Below the pieces are notes generated by a model. It was not told where the DNA came from and did not search any database. It saw nothing but the letters and a program-made list of their open reading frames with translations. Position numbers and translations under genes: made by a program. Positions 17,411 to 26,847 of a DNA stretch of 64,000 nt are shown here, piece after piece. The stretch comes from Gaiellasilicea sp963707575 (lineage in GTDB: Bacteria > Actinomycetota > Thermoleophilia > Gaiellales > Gaiellaceae), in the NCBI GenBank assembly GCA_963707575.1, contig OY970171.1:1798001-1862000 (forward strand), given 5' to 3'. Within the stretch, counting starts at the first letter, position 1, and each line of letters begins with the position of its first letter.

Positions 17411-18841
17411 TCAGCAGCTTCCCTCCACGGTGGAGGCGCGGCCGGCCCCGCGCAGCCGCTCTGGCGTCAGGAGCGCATTCCGCACGGTGGCCCGGATGCG
17501 GCCTCCGTGCGGCACGGGGTGGTTGTCGGCCTTGCGGCGACCGAAGAAGTACTCGGGGCCGAACGTGACCGTGGTCGTCCGCCGCGGGTCGATCCCGGTG
17601 ACGAGCCGGACGAGGCTCGGAAAGCGGTTCAGCGGGACGTCGGTCGAGACGCTCGTCTCCACGGTGCGTGCGAGTGAGCCGAAGTTGCGCAGCACGCTGA
17701 CGGGATCGAGCTGATCGGCGAGCGCGCTCAGGAAGCAGCGCTGCCGGGCCATGCGCGTGTAGTCGCTGGAGGCCTTGCGCGAGCGCACGTAGGCCAGTGC
17801 CTCGCGGCCGTAGAAGTGACGCACCTCGCCGGGGCGCACGTCGATCCGCGGCTTCGGCTCGCCCCAGGCGGGCCGCGTGACCGAGTCGACGAGCCGCTCC
17901 CGAACCTTGATCCGCACGCCGCCGAGAGCGTCGACGACGTCGGCGAAGCCGCGCAGGTTGACGAGCGCGTAGTAGTCGACCCGGATCCCGAGTAGGCGCG
18001 AAACCGATTGCTTGAGCGCGGTCGCCCCTGGGTCGCTGCCGCCCGGGAAGAGCTCGGGCTTCGTTCGCGCGAACCCGTAGAGCGCGTTCAGCGGCTCTCG
18101 GAAAGGCTTCCCCTTCGCCCCGAACGGGACCTGGGCGAAATTGCGCGGGATCCCGAACGCGGCCGCCCGACCCGTCCCGTGCTGCGCTGCGACGAGAATG
18201 ATCGTGTCGGTGCGCGCGCCCCAGTTGCCCGGCCCCTCGTCGGTGCCGAGCAGCAGGATCGTCGTCCACGGGCGTGTCCGGGCCGCCGGCGCCTGCGTGA
18301 CTGCGACCAGGTCGGCCGAGCGCTCGAGCGGCTTCGTCTCGCCCGGCCCGAGCCGCTCGGCGAGGCCGAGCTCCCAGCTGTCGCGGGCCACGTGCTCGGG
18401 CAGTTGCGGCAGTGGTGCTGCGCTCGCCAGGAAGAGCCCTCGGGCCGGGAGCACGTCGCCTGGCTCCTCCTCGGCGAAGACCTCCTCGAGCACGCCGTAG
18501 CCGCGCACGGTCACGTAGCCGGCCGCGACGTGCGGGGCGGCGACGACCACCACGAGCAGCGCCAGCCCGACGGCGCCGCCGCCGCGCCACACGTCCGCAA
18601 CGGCGAAGAGGCGGAACGCGAGCAGCGCGAGATCGGCGACGAGCAGGGCTGCGACGAGGCGCCGGTCGATCTGTATGAGGGACGCCGCGGAGGCGAGAGC
18701 AAGGCCGGCGAGCAGGAGCGCGCCGCTGATCGCGAGCAGGACGAGGCCCCGTCGTCGCGCGCCGACGTAGAGCTGGCCTGCGCCGGGGAGCACTGCCGAG
18801 AGGAGCCCCGCGACGAGCCTCCTGGTCGTCCCTTCCGGCAT
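17411..18841 (-). CDS. LytR-CpsA-Psr family wall-polymer ligase
   Basis: 476 residues. The N-terminal part has several membrane helices (LVLLAISGALLLAGLALASA, ALLVADLALLAFRLFAVA and another near 90-110). The LCP domain follows (about 190-340): TTILLLGTDEG, ARTDTIILVAAQ with its Arg and Asp, FGIPRNF with the conserved Arg, and VNLRGFADVVDALGGVRI. Such enzymes move undecaprenyl-linked polymers onto peptidoglycan or other wall glycans outside the cell. Several N-terminal helices are unusual, as one anchor is typical. The start ATG 18841 lies seven bases after a TACACT box, divergent from the decarboxylase gene. Confidence 0.85.
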   Translation of the reverse strand: MPEGTTRRLVAGLLSAVLPGAGQLYVGARRRGLVLLAISGALLLAGLALASAASLIQIDRRLVAALLVADLALLAFRLFAVADVWRGGGAVGLALLVVVVAAPHVAAGYVTVRGYGVLEEVFAEEEPGDVLPARGLFLASAAPLPQLPEHVARDSWELGLAERLGPGETKPLERSADLVAVTQAPAARTRPWTTILLLGTDEGPGNWGARTDTIILVAAQHGTGRAAAFGIPRNFAQVPFGAKGKPFREPLNALYGFARTKPELFPGGSDPGATALKQSVSRLLGIRVDYYALVNLRGFADVVDALGGVRIKVRERLVDSVTRPAWGEPKPRIDVRPGEVRHFYGREALAYVRSRKASSDYTRMARQRCFLSALADQLDPVSVLRNFGSLARTVETSVSTDVPLNRFPSLVRLVTGIDPRRTTTVTFGPEYFFGRRKADNHPVPHGGRIRATVRNALLTPERLRGAGRASTVEGSC

Positions 18842-18848
18842 CCGGCGA

Positions 18849-18854
18849 AGTGTA
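18849..18854 (-). promoter_or_regulatory. Leaderless-type -10 box TACACT
   Basis: TACACT, seven bases, then ATG 18841 of the LCP gene on the minus strand. Confidence 0.5.
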
Positions 18855-18916
18855 CGAGCGAGGCTCGACGTATGAGGAAATCGTTAGAGATCGAGAGCGT
18901 CCGCCGCTTTGGTCGA

Positions 18917-18922
18917 TAGCAT
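18917..18922 (+). promoter_or_regulatory. -10 box TAGCAT for the decarboxylase gene
   Basis: TAGCAT, eight bases, then ATG 18931. It supports this internal ATG over the longer open frame starting at 18850. Confidence 0.45.
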
Positions 18923-18930
18923 CCCGCCCG

Positions 18931-19869
<939 letters not shown>

Positions 19870-19886
19870 GCGAGCCGCTCGCCGCG

Positions 19887-21035
19887 GTGGCCGCGCTCGT
19901 CGCGACCGCCGCGCTCAGCCTGTCCGTTATGGGTGTGCCCGCTGCGAGCGCCTCGCGCTCCCTCCAGCTCGGGCTCTTCGACGACACGCAGCTGAACTAC
20001 GGCAACCCCGACCGGGTCTTCCCGATGCTCCAGCAGCTGCGCACCCAGCTGGTCCGGGTCAACCTGATCTGGGGCGGGGCGAACGGCGTCGCCAAGCGGC
20101 GGCCGGTCAACCCGATGAACCCCGCCGACCCCGCGTACGACTGGTCGGTCTACGACCGCACGGTCACCTACGCCCAGCGGTACGGGATGAAGGTCGTCTT
20201 CTCGATCCTCGGCACGCCGCCGTGGGCGAACCGCGCCGCGGGCGTCAACGTCGCGCCGCGGAGCGCGCTCGACCTCGAGCGCTTCGCCGTCGCCGCCGCG
20301 CGCCGCTACAACGGGACCTTCAAGGGCGCCGACGGCGCGAACCTGCCGGCCGTCCGCTCCTGGCTCGCCTGGAACGAGCCGAACAATCCCGCCTTCCTGC
20401 GGCCCCAGTTCCGCAAGGTGGGCGGTAAGCAGGTGATCCAGAGCGCGATCGACTACGCGAAGATCTGCAACGCCGTCGTGAAGGGCGTGCGGAAGACGAC
20501 GATCGGCGCCTCCAAGGTCGCCTGCGGCGTCACGGGGCCGCGGGGGAACAACAATCCGAACTCGAATCGCCCGGCCGTGTCGCCGCTGCCCTTCCTGCGC
20601 GGGATGAAGAAGGCCGGCGCGAAGGGCTTCGATGCCTACGCGCACCACCCGTACTACGGTGCGCCGCGCGAGACGCCGAGCACGCCGCCGCCGCCCGGCA
20701 TCCATGGCAACGCGGCCACCGCGATCACGCTCGGGAACCTGAACCTGCTGATCGCGGAGGTGACGCGGCTGTACGGCAACAAGCGGATCTGGATCACCGA
20801 GTACGGCTACCAGACGAACCCGCCCGACAAGATCTTCGGCGTCTCGCGTGCGAATCAGGCGAAGTATCTGACGCAGTCGTACGGGATCGCCAAGCGGCAC
20901 CCGCGCATCGACATGTTCCTCTGGTTCCTGCTCCGCGACGAGCGCCGGCTTGCCGACGGCTGGCAATCGGGCCTTCTGACCGCGTCCGGCGCGAAGAAGC
21001 CCGCGTTCGCAGCGTTCCAGAGACTGCGGCGATAA
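19887..21035 (+). CDS. Secreted glycoside hydrolase, GH39/GH5-like, short paralogue of the 14514 gene
   Basis: 382 residues from GTG 19887. Clan GH-A motifs are clear: SWLAWNEPNNPAFL (acid/base Glu164) and RIWITEYGYQTNP (nucleophile Glu305), plus AYAHHPYYGAP and WFLLRDERRLADGWQSGLL. The last matches FNFLLQDEAYLEGWQSGLL in the 14514 protein, so the two are paralogues; this one lacks the Ig-like domains. The signal region (ALVATAALSLSVMGVPAASA) lacks a basic start in this frame. If one G at about 19886 is extra, a TTG at 19862 would give MSRRAARRVAALVATAALSL, a textbook signal peptide overlapping the previous stop. Confidence 0.75.
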   Translation: MAALVATAALSLSVMGVPAASASRSLQLGLFDDTQLNYGNPDRVFPMLQQLRTQLVRVNLIWGGANGVAKRRPVNPMNPADPAYDWSVYDRTVTYAQRYGMKVVFSILGTPPWANRAAGVNVAPRSALDLERFAVAAARRYNGTFKGADGANLPAVRSWLAWNEPNNPAFLRPQFRKVGGKQVIQSAIDYAKICNAVVKGVRKTTIGASKVACGVTGPRGNNNPNSNRPAVSPLPFLRGMKKAGAKGFDAYAHHPYYGAPRETPSTPPPPGIHGNAATAITLGNLNLLIAEVTRLYGNKRIWITEYGYQTNPPDKIFGVSRANQAKYLTQSYGIAKRHPRIDMFLWFLLRDERRLADGWQSGLLTASGAKKPAFAAFQRLRR

Positions 21036-21040
21036 CCGCT

Positions 21041-21062
21041 CGACCGCCGGTCGCTCTAGGGT
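21041..21062 (+). promoter_or_regulatory. Short hairpin and TAGGGT box before the methyltransferase gene
   Basis: CGACC, GCC loop, GGTCG (21041-21053) could weakly end the glycosidase transcript. TAGGGT at 21057-21062 is a -10 candidate placing the transcript start a few bases before ATG 21077, with GAGG at 21071-21074 in between. Confidence 0.35.
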
Positions 21063-21076
21063 TAGCCGACGAGGAC

Positions 21077-21706
21077 ATGTCCGAGCTCGAACGCATGCGC
21101 AGTCGCTACGAGAAGCACCATCGCGAACGGCGCGCGAGCGGCGAGTTCGTGTTCGTACCGGAGCGTGTGCCCATTCTCGTGCGGGCGGTCGGCGGGCCCG
21201 GTCGACGCGTGCTCGACCTCGGCTGCCGGTCGGGCGCGGTCACGCAGCACTATCTCCCCGGGAACGAGGTGGTCGGCCTCGACGTCGACCTCGCAGCCCT
21301 TCGCCGCGCGGCCGAGCGCGGGATCCAGCCGATGCACTGCAACGTCGAGGAGCGGCTTCCCTTCGACAACGGGTCATTCGACGTCGTGGTCGCCGGTGAG
21401 ATGCTCGAGCACGTGCGGGCACCGGACGAGGTCGTCGCAGAGGTGCGTCGCGTTCTCAGGCCGGGAGGCACGTTTGCGGGGTCGGTGCCGAACGCCTACC
21501 GGTTCCAGAGCCGGCTCCTCTTCCTCGCCGGACGGCCGCCCGAGACCGACCCGACGCACCTGCACATGTACTCCCCGGCCGCGCTCGAGGCGCTTCTGGC
21601 CGGGTTTGCGCCGCCGGAGCTCTCCTTCGTAGGCGGCCGCTACAGACGGCTCCATCCGCGTCTGCTCGCGAAAGACATGGTCTTCGTCGCGCGCCTGCGC
21701 GCATGA
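21077..21706 (+). CDS. Class I SAM-dependent methyltransferase
   Basis: 209 residues with the type 11 methyltransferase layout: RRVLDLGCRSGAVTQHYL (SAM motif I), VVGLDVDLAALRRA (acidic loop end), FDVVVAGEMLEHVRAPDEVV (post-I/II) and VLRPGGTFAGSVPN (motif III). The LEH signature and the HLHMYSPAALEALL segment are frequent in methyltransferases of polysaccharide loci that act on sugars or lipid-linked glycans. The target is unknown. It sits 16 bases before a Wzx flippase gene and is probably co-transcribed with it. Confidence 0.8.
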   Translation: MSELERMRSRYEKHHRERRASGEFVFVPERVPILVRAVGGPGRRVLDLGCRSGAVTQHYLPGNEVVGLDVDLAALRRAAERGIQPMHCNVEERLPFDNGSFDVVVAGEMLEHVRAPDEVVAEVRRVLRPGGTFAGSVPNAYRFQSRLLFLAGRPPETDPTHLHMYSPAALEALLAGFAPPELSFVGGRYRRLHPRLLAKDMVFVARLRA

Positions 21707-21722
21707 GCATTCCCGAGGCCTG

Positions 21723-23237
21723 ATGCGGCTCTTCCGGCGCAACGCGCTCGGAATCTATGCGACCTACGGTGCCGCGATCGTCTCGGGCCTCGTCGTCACG
21801 CCGGTCGTCCTGCACGAGCTCGGGACCGAGACCTTCGGCATCTGGTCCTTCATCGGGTCGATCACGGTCTACCTGATGGTGCTCGACTTCGGCGTCGGCC
21901 CGTCGATCGTGCGCTTCGCGGCGGAGGCGCGCGGCCGGCGGTCGCCGGAGGACACGAACGCGCTCGCCTCGGTCGGGCTCGCCCTGTACGCGGTGATCGG
22001 CGCCGCGACGCTGCCGGTCGGGCTTGCGATCGCCTGGCTCGTGCCCGAGCTCGTGAGCACGCCCGACGATCTGGTGTGGCCGGCGAGGATCTCGACGTTC
22101 CTCGTCGTGCTCGGGATCGCCCTGCGCTTCCCGCTCGGTCTCTTCAACAACCTGCTGCTCGGCCACCAGCGCTTCGACCTCCAGAACTTCGCGAACTTCC
22201 TCTCGACTGCGCTCTACGCCGGGCTCGTCGTATTGCTGATCCCGAGCGGCGGCGGGCTGATCCTGCTCGGCGCGCTGACGATGGCGACAACGCTGCTCAG
22301 GCTTGTCCTGCCCCTTGCCTGGCTGCGCTCAGAGCTACCGGGCCTGCGGCTCAGCCGGCTGCACGTGACCAGGGCGCGGATCCGGGAGCTGACCTCGTTC
22401 AGTTGGAGCAACTTCCTCGTCCATCTCGCGAACACAGTCGTCTTCTCGACCGACGTGGTCGTGGTCGGAATCGTGCTCGGCGCCGAGGCCGCCGCGCTCT
22501 ACGCGATCCCGGCGAAGCTCTTCAGCCTCGCCCACGGACTCGGCAGCGTCGGCTCGAGGCTGCTCTACCCGGCGCTCTCCGAGTACGAGGGCTCCCACGA
22601 GCTCGATCGCCAGCGCCGGTTGCTGCTGACGGGGCTTCGCGGCGTGACGGCGGCGACCCTGTTGCTCGCTCTGCCTCTGCTCTTCATTCCCGGCCAGCTG
22701 ATCGAGGCCTGGATCGGCGAGGGCTACAGCGGGAGCACGCCGGTGATGGCCCTGCTGGCACTCGTCGCGCTCGTCCATCAGCCGATCTTTCTCCTGACGC
22801 AGTTCCTCGTCGCGCGGGCGCGCCAGCGGGAGATCGCGCGGACGCTCATCGTCGCCTCCGCCGCGAACGCCGCCCTCTCGGTGCTGCTGGCCTGGACGGT
22901 GGGCATCTGGGGTGTCGCGCTCGCGACGCTGCTCGTCGATGTCGCCCTGATCGCCTACATCGTTCCGGCCCTGGCGGCACCGGCAGCGGCGACACGCGTG
23001 GCCGACCTTGTCCGCGCGATGACTCGGCCGGTCGTGCCGGCCTTCGCAGCCGGGATCGTCGTGCTCCTCGGCGTCGGTAGCTTCGGCGATCAGGACTCGC
23101 TGCTCGAGTTGCTGCCGCTCGGCTGTCTCTGGGCGCTCACGTGTGGGCTCGCCGTGTGGCGATTCGGGTTCGACCGGGATGAGCGTGCGCTCGTCCTGGG
23201 GCAGCTCCTACGCCCGCCTGCCGCTGCCGCCGAGTAG
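21723..23237 (+). CDS. Wzx-type polysaccharide flippase
   Basis: 504 residues, about 14 predicted helices, MOP superfamily. YGAAIVSGLVVTPVVLHELG with TFGIWSF at the N-terminus, RFPLGLFNNLLLGHQRFDLQ, and the mid-protein FSTDVVVVGIVLGAEAAALY are hallmark Wzx segments. It would flip undecaprenyl-linked repeat units outward. A GAGG ribosome site lies four bases before ATG 21723. It follows a methyltransferase gene and converges on a GT4 gene with a 30-base overlap (23208-23237). It is distantly related to the flippases at 4368 and 42310. Confidence 0.85.
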   Translation: MRLFRRNALGIYATYGAAIVSGLVVTPVVLHELGTETFGIWSFIGSITVYLMVLDFGVGPSIVRFAAEARGRRSPEDTNALASVGLALYAVIGAATLPVGLAIAWLVPELVSTPDDLVWPARISTFLVVLGIALRFPLGLFNNLLLGHQRFDLQNFANFLSTALYAGLVVLLIPSGGGLILLGALTMATTLLRLVLPLAWLRSELPGLRLSRLHVTRARIRELTSFSWSNFLVHLANTVVFSTDVVVVGIVLGAEAAALYAIPAKLFSLAHGLGSVGSRLLYPALSEYEGSHELDRQRRLLLTGLRGVTAATLLLALPLLFIPGQLIEAWIGEGYSGSTPVMALLALVALVHQPIFLLTQFLVARARQREIARTLIVASAANAALSVLLAWTVGIWGVALATLLVDVALIAYIVPALAAPAAATRVADLVRAMTRPVVPAFAAGIVVLLGVGSFGDQDSLLELLPLGCLWALTCGLAVWRFGFDRDERALVLGQLLRPPAAAAE

Positions 23238-24323
23238 CGCCGCGCGGTAGACGTCGATCGTCCGGTCGACCATGCGCGCGACGGAGAACTCGCGTCGCGC
23301 ACGCTCGTGGCCTGCGGCACCGAGGCGGCGGGCATGCTCGGGGCTCTCCAGCAGATCGAGCAGCGCTCGCGCGAGGCCGTCGTTGTCTCCGGCGTCGACC
23401 AGGAGCCCGGTCTCGCCATCGACCACCACCTCCGGCACCGCGCTGATCCTCGTCGCGACGATCGGGAGCGAGGCGAGCATCGCTTCGAGCAGGACGATTC
23501 CGAAGCCCTCCCAGCGCGATGTGTGCACGAAGATGTCTGCCCGCTCGAGCCAGTCGCGGATCTCGGTGCGGCCGGGTAGGACGACGACGTCGTGGAGCTC
23601 GAGCTCGCGGACGAGGGCCTTCAGCTCGGCCTCGAGCGGCCCGCTGCCGAGGATCGCCAGACGGGCGTCCGGTCGTTGGGCGTGTACGCGTGCGAACGCC
23701 CGGAGGAGGGTGGTGTGGTCCTTCTGCTCGATCAACCGCCCGACCGCGACCGCGAGCGGTGCTCCAACGGGGATCCCGGCGTCCGTCGGGTTGACCTCGG
23801 AGCGCGCCGCAGGCAGCTCGTCCAGGCCGTAGCGGATCGTCACGAGCTTCTCGGGCGCATGCCCCGCCGCTTCGAGGAAGCTGCGTACGGCGTCCGAGAT
23901 CGCGATCAGCCGCCGCGCGCCGCGCGCGAACGCCCGATCGACGTAGCGGAAGGCGCCGAGCAGGTAACGGTCGTCGTTGTGCCGCGTCGAGAGATACGGG
24001 ACGCGCAGCGCGCGTGCAGCGATCGCGCCGTAGACGTCACCGTGCACGAGATGTGTGTGCACGAGCTCGGGCCGCTCGGCCCGAGTCGCACGGATGACGT
24101 CGCGTGCCATCCGCGGGCTCACATCAGACCCGCAACGCACCCTGCGGTACGGCACACCGAGGTCGTCGAGGCGTGCATAGAACCGCGGCGCATCGCTTCC
24201 GGGCACGTCGAGGCCGAGAAAGCGGGCGTCGATCCCGGCCGAACGCAAGGCGGGCAGCAGCGCGAGCAGGTGGTTCTCCGAGCCGCTGACGCCCGTCAGC
24301 TTGTGCAGGTGCAGCACCTTCAA
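23208..24323 (-). CDS. Family 4 glycosyltransferase
   Basis: GT-B retaining glycosyltransferase of 371 residues. The N-terminal acceptor domain has GVSGSENHLLALLPALRSAG and LVHTHLVHGDVYGAIAAR; the donor domain has AVAVGRLIEQKDHTTLLRAF, IFVHTSRWEGFGIVLLEAM and ASLPIVATRISAVPEVV. The EGFGIVLLE stretch holds the EX7E-type catalytic region. It acts on the cytoplasmic side on a lipid-linked glycan. The start TTG 24323 overlaps the stop of the preceding GT4 (TTGA). It is the last gene of the minus operon headed by the Wzy-like polymerase. Confidence 0.9.
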   Translation of the reverse strand: MKVLHLHKLTGVSGSENHLLALLPALRSAGIDARFLGLDVPGSDAPRFYARLDDLGVPYRRVRCGSDVSPRMARDVIRATRAERPELVHTHLVHGDVYGAIAARALRVPYLSTRHNDDRYLLGAFRYVDRAFARGARRLIAISDAVRSFLEAAGHAPEKLVTIRYGLDELPAARSEVNPTDAGIPVGAPLAVAVGRLIEQKDHTTLLRAFARVHAQRPDARLAILGSGPLEAELKALVRELELHDVVVLPGRTEIRDWLERADIFVHTSRWEGFGIVLLEAMLASLPIVATRISAVPEVVVDGETGLLVDAGDNDGLARALLDLLESPEHARRLGAAGHERARREFSVARMVDRTIDVYRAALLGGSGRRA

Positions 24324-25498
24324 CGCGACAGCGCTCGCCGGTAGACGGTCTCGAGCTCATCGGCCATGCGCTCGGTCGCAAATCGCTCTCGCACGTCGTT
24401 GGCGCCGTGCCGGCCCAGAGCGGCGCGCCGCTCGACGTCGCGCTGGAGCTCGGCGAGGCGCCCGGCGAGAGCCTGCGTGTCGCCGATCCCCTCGAGGTAG
24501 CCGCTCTCACCGTCTGCGACGACCGTCGAGGTGCCGCCGGCGCGCGTTGCGACGATCGGGCGCTCCGCCGCCAGGGCTTCGATCGCGACCACCGGGGTGC
24601 CTTCGTTGGCCGACGTCAGCAGCACGGCGTCGAAGGCCGCATACCACGCGCGCATCTCCTTCTGGAAGCCGACGAGCCGGCAGCGGTCGGTGACGCCGAG
24701 CGTCGTCGCAAGCGTCTCGACGGCGGGGCGGTCGTCGCCGTCGCCGACGAGGACGAGCTGGGCGTCGACACCGAGGTCGAGTAGCGCGCGCAGGGTGCGG
24801 ACGAGGTCGAGCGGGCGCTTGATCGGCGTCAGCCTGCCCGCCCAGCCGACGACGAAGGTGTCGTCGCCGATCGCGAGCTCGGCTCGGACGCGCGCGCGCG
24901 AGCGTTCGTCGGCCTCGCTCCACGGCGGCAGGTCGAAGCCGTAGGGCACGACCGTGAACTTGTCGGCCGGAGCGACGCCGAGGCCGACGAGGTCATCGCG
25001 GACCTCATCGCTCACGGCGACGAGCGCGTCCGTCACGCGTGCGAGCACACGCTCCACCACTCGGAAGATGCGCTCCCGCCGCGAATCGAAGTACCCGCTG
25101 AGGACGTGGCCGTGGTAGGTATGGACGACTGCCTGCGGCCGCCTACGGCCCGCCAGGAGCGCCGCGATGCGACCGGTCGCGCCGGCCTTTGCGGTGTGCG
25201 TGTGGAGCACGTCCGGTCGCCGGGCGCGCAGGATCGCGCGAAGCTCTCGGACCGCGGCTGAGTCAGAGCGCGGCGAGAGCTCCCGCTGCAGTGCGGGCAG
25301 CCTGTGCAGCTCGACGCCGAGCTCGTCCGCCAGGTACTCCATCGACTCCTCGCCCGCTGCAAGTGTTCCGGCGACGACGAGGACGACGTGCCCGCGGCGC
25401 TGCTGCTCGCGCGCCAGCTGGAGCACGTGCAGCGCCGCACCGCCGACGTTCAGCCGGGCGATGACGTGCACGATCGTGAGCTGTCTGGTCGCGTTCAC
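24320..25498 (-). CDS. Family 4 glycosyltransferase, EpsD/PglA-like
   Basis: 392 residues. QLTIVHVIARLNVGGAALHV and DVLHTHTAKAGATGRIAALL are typical of EpsD/CapM-type enzymes; the donor half has WAGRLTPIKRPLDLVRTLRA, VLLTSANEGTPVVAIEALAA and IVATRAGGTSTVV. I start at GTG 25498, which overlaps the stop of the Wzy-like gene (GTGA), and not at the upstream end of the open frame, which runs antisense-like through that gene. Sugar specificity cannot be told. It is second of three genes in the unit. Confidence 0.9.
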   Translation of the reverse strand: MNATRQLTIVHVIARLNVGGAALHVLQLAREQQRRGHVVLVVAGTLAAGEESMEYLADELGVELHRLPALQRELSPRSDSAAVRELRAILRARRPDVLHTHTAKAGATGRIAALLAGRRRPQAVVHTYHGHVLSGYFDSRRERIFRVVERVLARVTDALVAVSDEVRDDLVGLGVAPADKFTVVPYGFDLPPWSEADERSRARVRAELAIGDDTFVVGWAGRLTPIKRPLDLVRTLRALLDLGVDAQLVLVGDGDDRPAVETLATTLGVTDRCRLVGFQKEMRAWYAAFDAVLLTSANEGTPVVAIEALAAERPIVATRAGGTSTVVADGESGYLEGIGDTQALAGRLAELQRDVERRAALGRHGANDVRERFATERMADELETVYRRALSR

Positions 25499-26793
25499 TC
25501 GGAAGCGGCGGGGACAAGCGAGCCTGCCGCCGCGCAGACCCCCAGCGTCAGCCAGAACATACCGGCGATCGGCGTCCCTCCGAAGAGAGCGGCCCCTGCG
25601 AGAGCGCCGATCACCCCCGCGATCCACGCGACCGGCAGGTAGGCCTGGTGCCCGGTTGGCCCGCGCGGCAGGTGGACGCCTGCCGCGACCGCCTTCCGCA
25701 CCGCGAGCGCGAGCAGCGCGAGCAGGAGCACGGCGCCGAGGAGCCCGAGCTGGAAGAGCACCTGGTCGTAGGTCTGCTGCGGGACGAACGTCCCGTCCGC
25801 TGCCGGGAAGTAGTGCGGCGGCTGATCCGAGAACCGCTCGCGTGCGGCGGGCAGGAAGCGGGCGAACTCGTCCGGCGGCAGCTCACCGTGCCAGCCGGTG
25901 CCGAGCAGCGGCCGGTCGAGAAAGACGCGGCCGCCGATGTACGAGTAGATCAGGCGCTGGCTCCAGCTCCCTGCGTACTCGCCCGGCACGTCCGGCTCCG
26001 GCCCGAACCAGGACTTGAGGAAGCCGAGCTCGCCGTTCCGGAGCGCGAGCGTGCCTGCGGTTACGGCGATCAGGACGGCGAGGGTGCCAAGGACGGGCGC
26101 CAGCCGTAGCTCGCGCCTCACTGCAGCGAGGCCCACGACGGCCGCGGCCGCGAGGTAGAGACCCAGCAGGCTCGCGAGCGCTGCTCCGAGGATCACGGCG
26201 ACGCCTCCCGCGGCGAGCGCGGTCATCGCGAGCGCACGTGGCCGATCGCGCCGCGCGTACAACGATGCGAGACCGGCGGCGATGGCGATCGAGCCCAGCG
26301 CCGCCATGTCGTGCTCGCCGAGGAACGACGGCTGCCGGCCTGCGCCCTCCCGCACGAACTGCACGATCGCCCAAGCCGCCGCGGCGACGGTGAGGCCGAC
26401 CAAGAGCGCCGTGAGCGCATCGAACCGGTCGGTCGAGTCGATGAGCGCAGCCGCCGCGAAGGTGAGCACCACGAGCTCGGCGAGCTTGCCTGCCGCTATG
26501 AACGCGGTCCCGCCGTTGCCGAGCGACGACACGACGATCAGCCCCGCGAATGCGGCGGCGGCGGCGAGGAGTCCCCGCGACGGAAGCTGGAGTCGGTGTG
26601 TGCGAACGCGGAGTACCGTGAGCGCGCCGAGCACGACCAGCGCCAGGTCGGGAAAGCCGACTGCGGCGCCCGAGACGTCGACGCGCGGCAGGTCGCCGGC
26701 TCTGAGCAGGCACAGGACGACGGTGACGAGGAAGAAGAGAAAGAGGGGATCTCTCGCCGACCGCCGCAGCGCTCGTGACGGCAGGCTGCGCAT
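25495..26793 (-). CDS. Wzy/WaaL-like O-antigen polymerase or ligase
   Basis: 432 residues with about 12 hydrophobic helices. The large loop between late helices has RLIYSYIGGRVFLDRPLLGT with GWHGELP, then HYFPAADGTFVPQQTYDQVL, the pattern of the O-antigen ligase/polymerase family (Wzy_C-like). It would link repeat units on the outer face of the membrane. It is the only such protein in the window, although three Wzx flippases are present. The start ATG 26793 was chosen over the longer frame, which runs into the divergent GT4 gene. It heads the minus unit with two GT4 genes. Confidence 0.8.
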   Translation of the reverse strand: MRSLPSRALRRSARDPLFLFFLVTVVLCLLRAGDLPRVDVSGAAVGFPDLALVVLGALTVLRVRTHRLQLPSRGLLAAAAAFAGLIVVSSLGNGGTAFIAAGKLAELVVLTFAAAALIDSTDRFDALTALLVGLTVAAAAWAIVQFVREGAGRQPSFLGEHDMAALGSIAIAAGLASLYARRDRPRALAMTALAAGGVAVILGAALASLLGLYLAAAAVVGLAAVRRELRLAPVLGTLAVLIAVTAGTLALRNGELGFLKSWFGPEPDVPGEYAGSWSQRLIYSYIGGRVFLDRPLLGTGWHGELPPDEFARFLPAARERFSDQPPHYFPAADGTFVPQQTYDQVLFQLGLLGAVLLLALLALAVRKAVAAGVHLPRGPTGHQAYLPVAWIAGVIGALAGAALFGGTPIAGMFWLTLGVCAAAGSLVPAASE

Positions 26794-26802
26794 CCGAGCA
26801 AC

Positions 26803-26809
26803 TATGATA
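26803..26809. promoter_or_regulatory. Bidirectional -10 heptamer TATGATA
   Basis: Read rightwards it gives TATGAT for the GT4 gene at 26848, which then has a leader with a GGTGGA ribosome site. Read leftwards it gives TATCAT, ten bases before ATG 26793 of the polymerase gene. One heptamer could serve both directions. Confidence 0.45.
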
Positions 26810-26847
26810 AGCCGCTCTGGTCCGGTGCGCGGCGCCGGTGGATCTGC

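Noticed and set aside
18850..18930. Upstream extension of the uxs frame (27 extra residues)
   Set aside because: The extension is not part of the NAD-binding fold and crosses the divergent promoter region; ATG 18931 has its own -10 box.
23208..23237. Terminator between convergent Wzx and GT4 genes
   Set aside because: Only short GC-rich repeats without a clear stem; the same holds for the junctions near 31630, 36905, 45650, 55630 and 60440.
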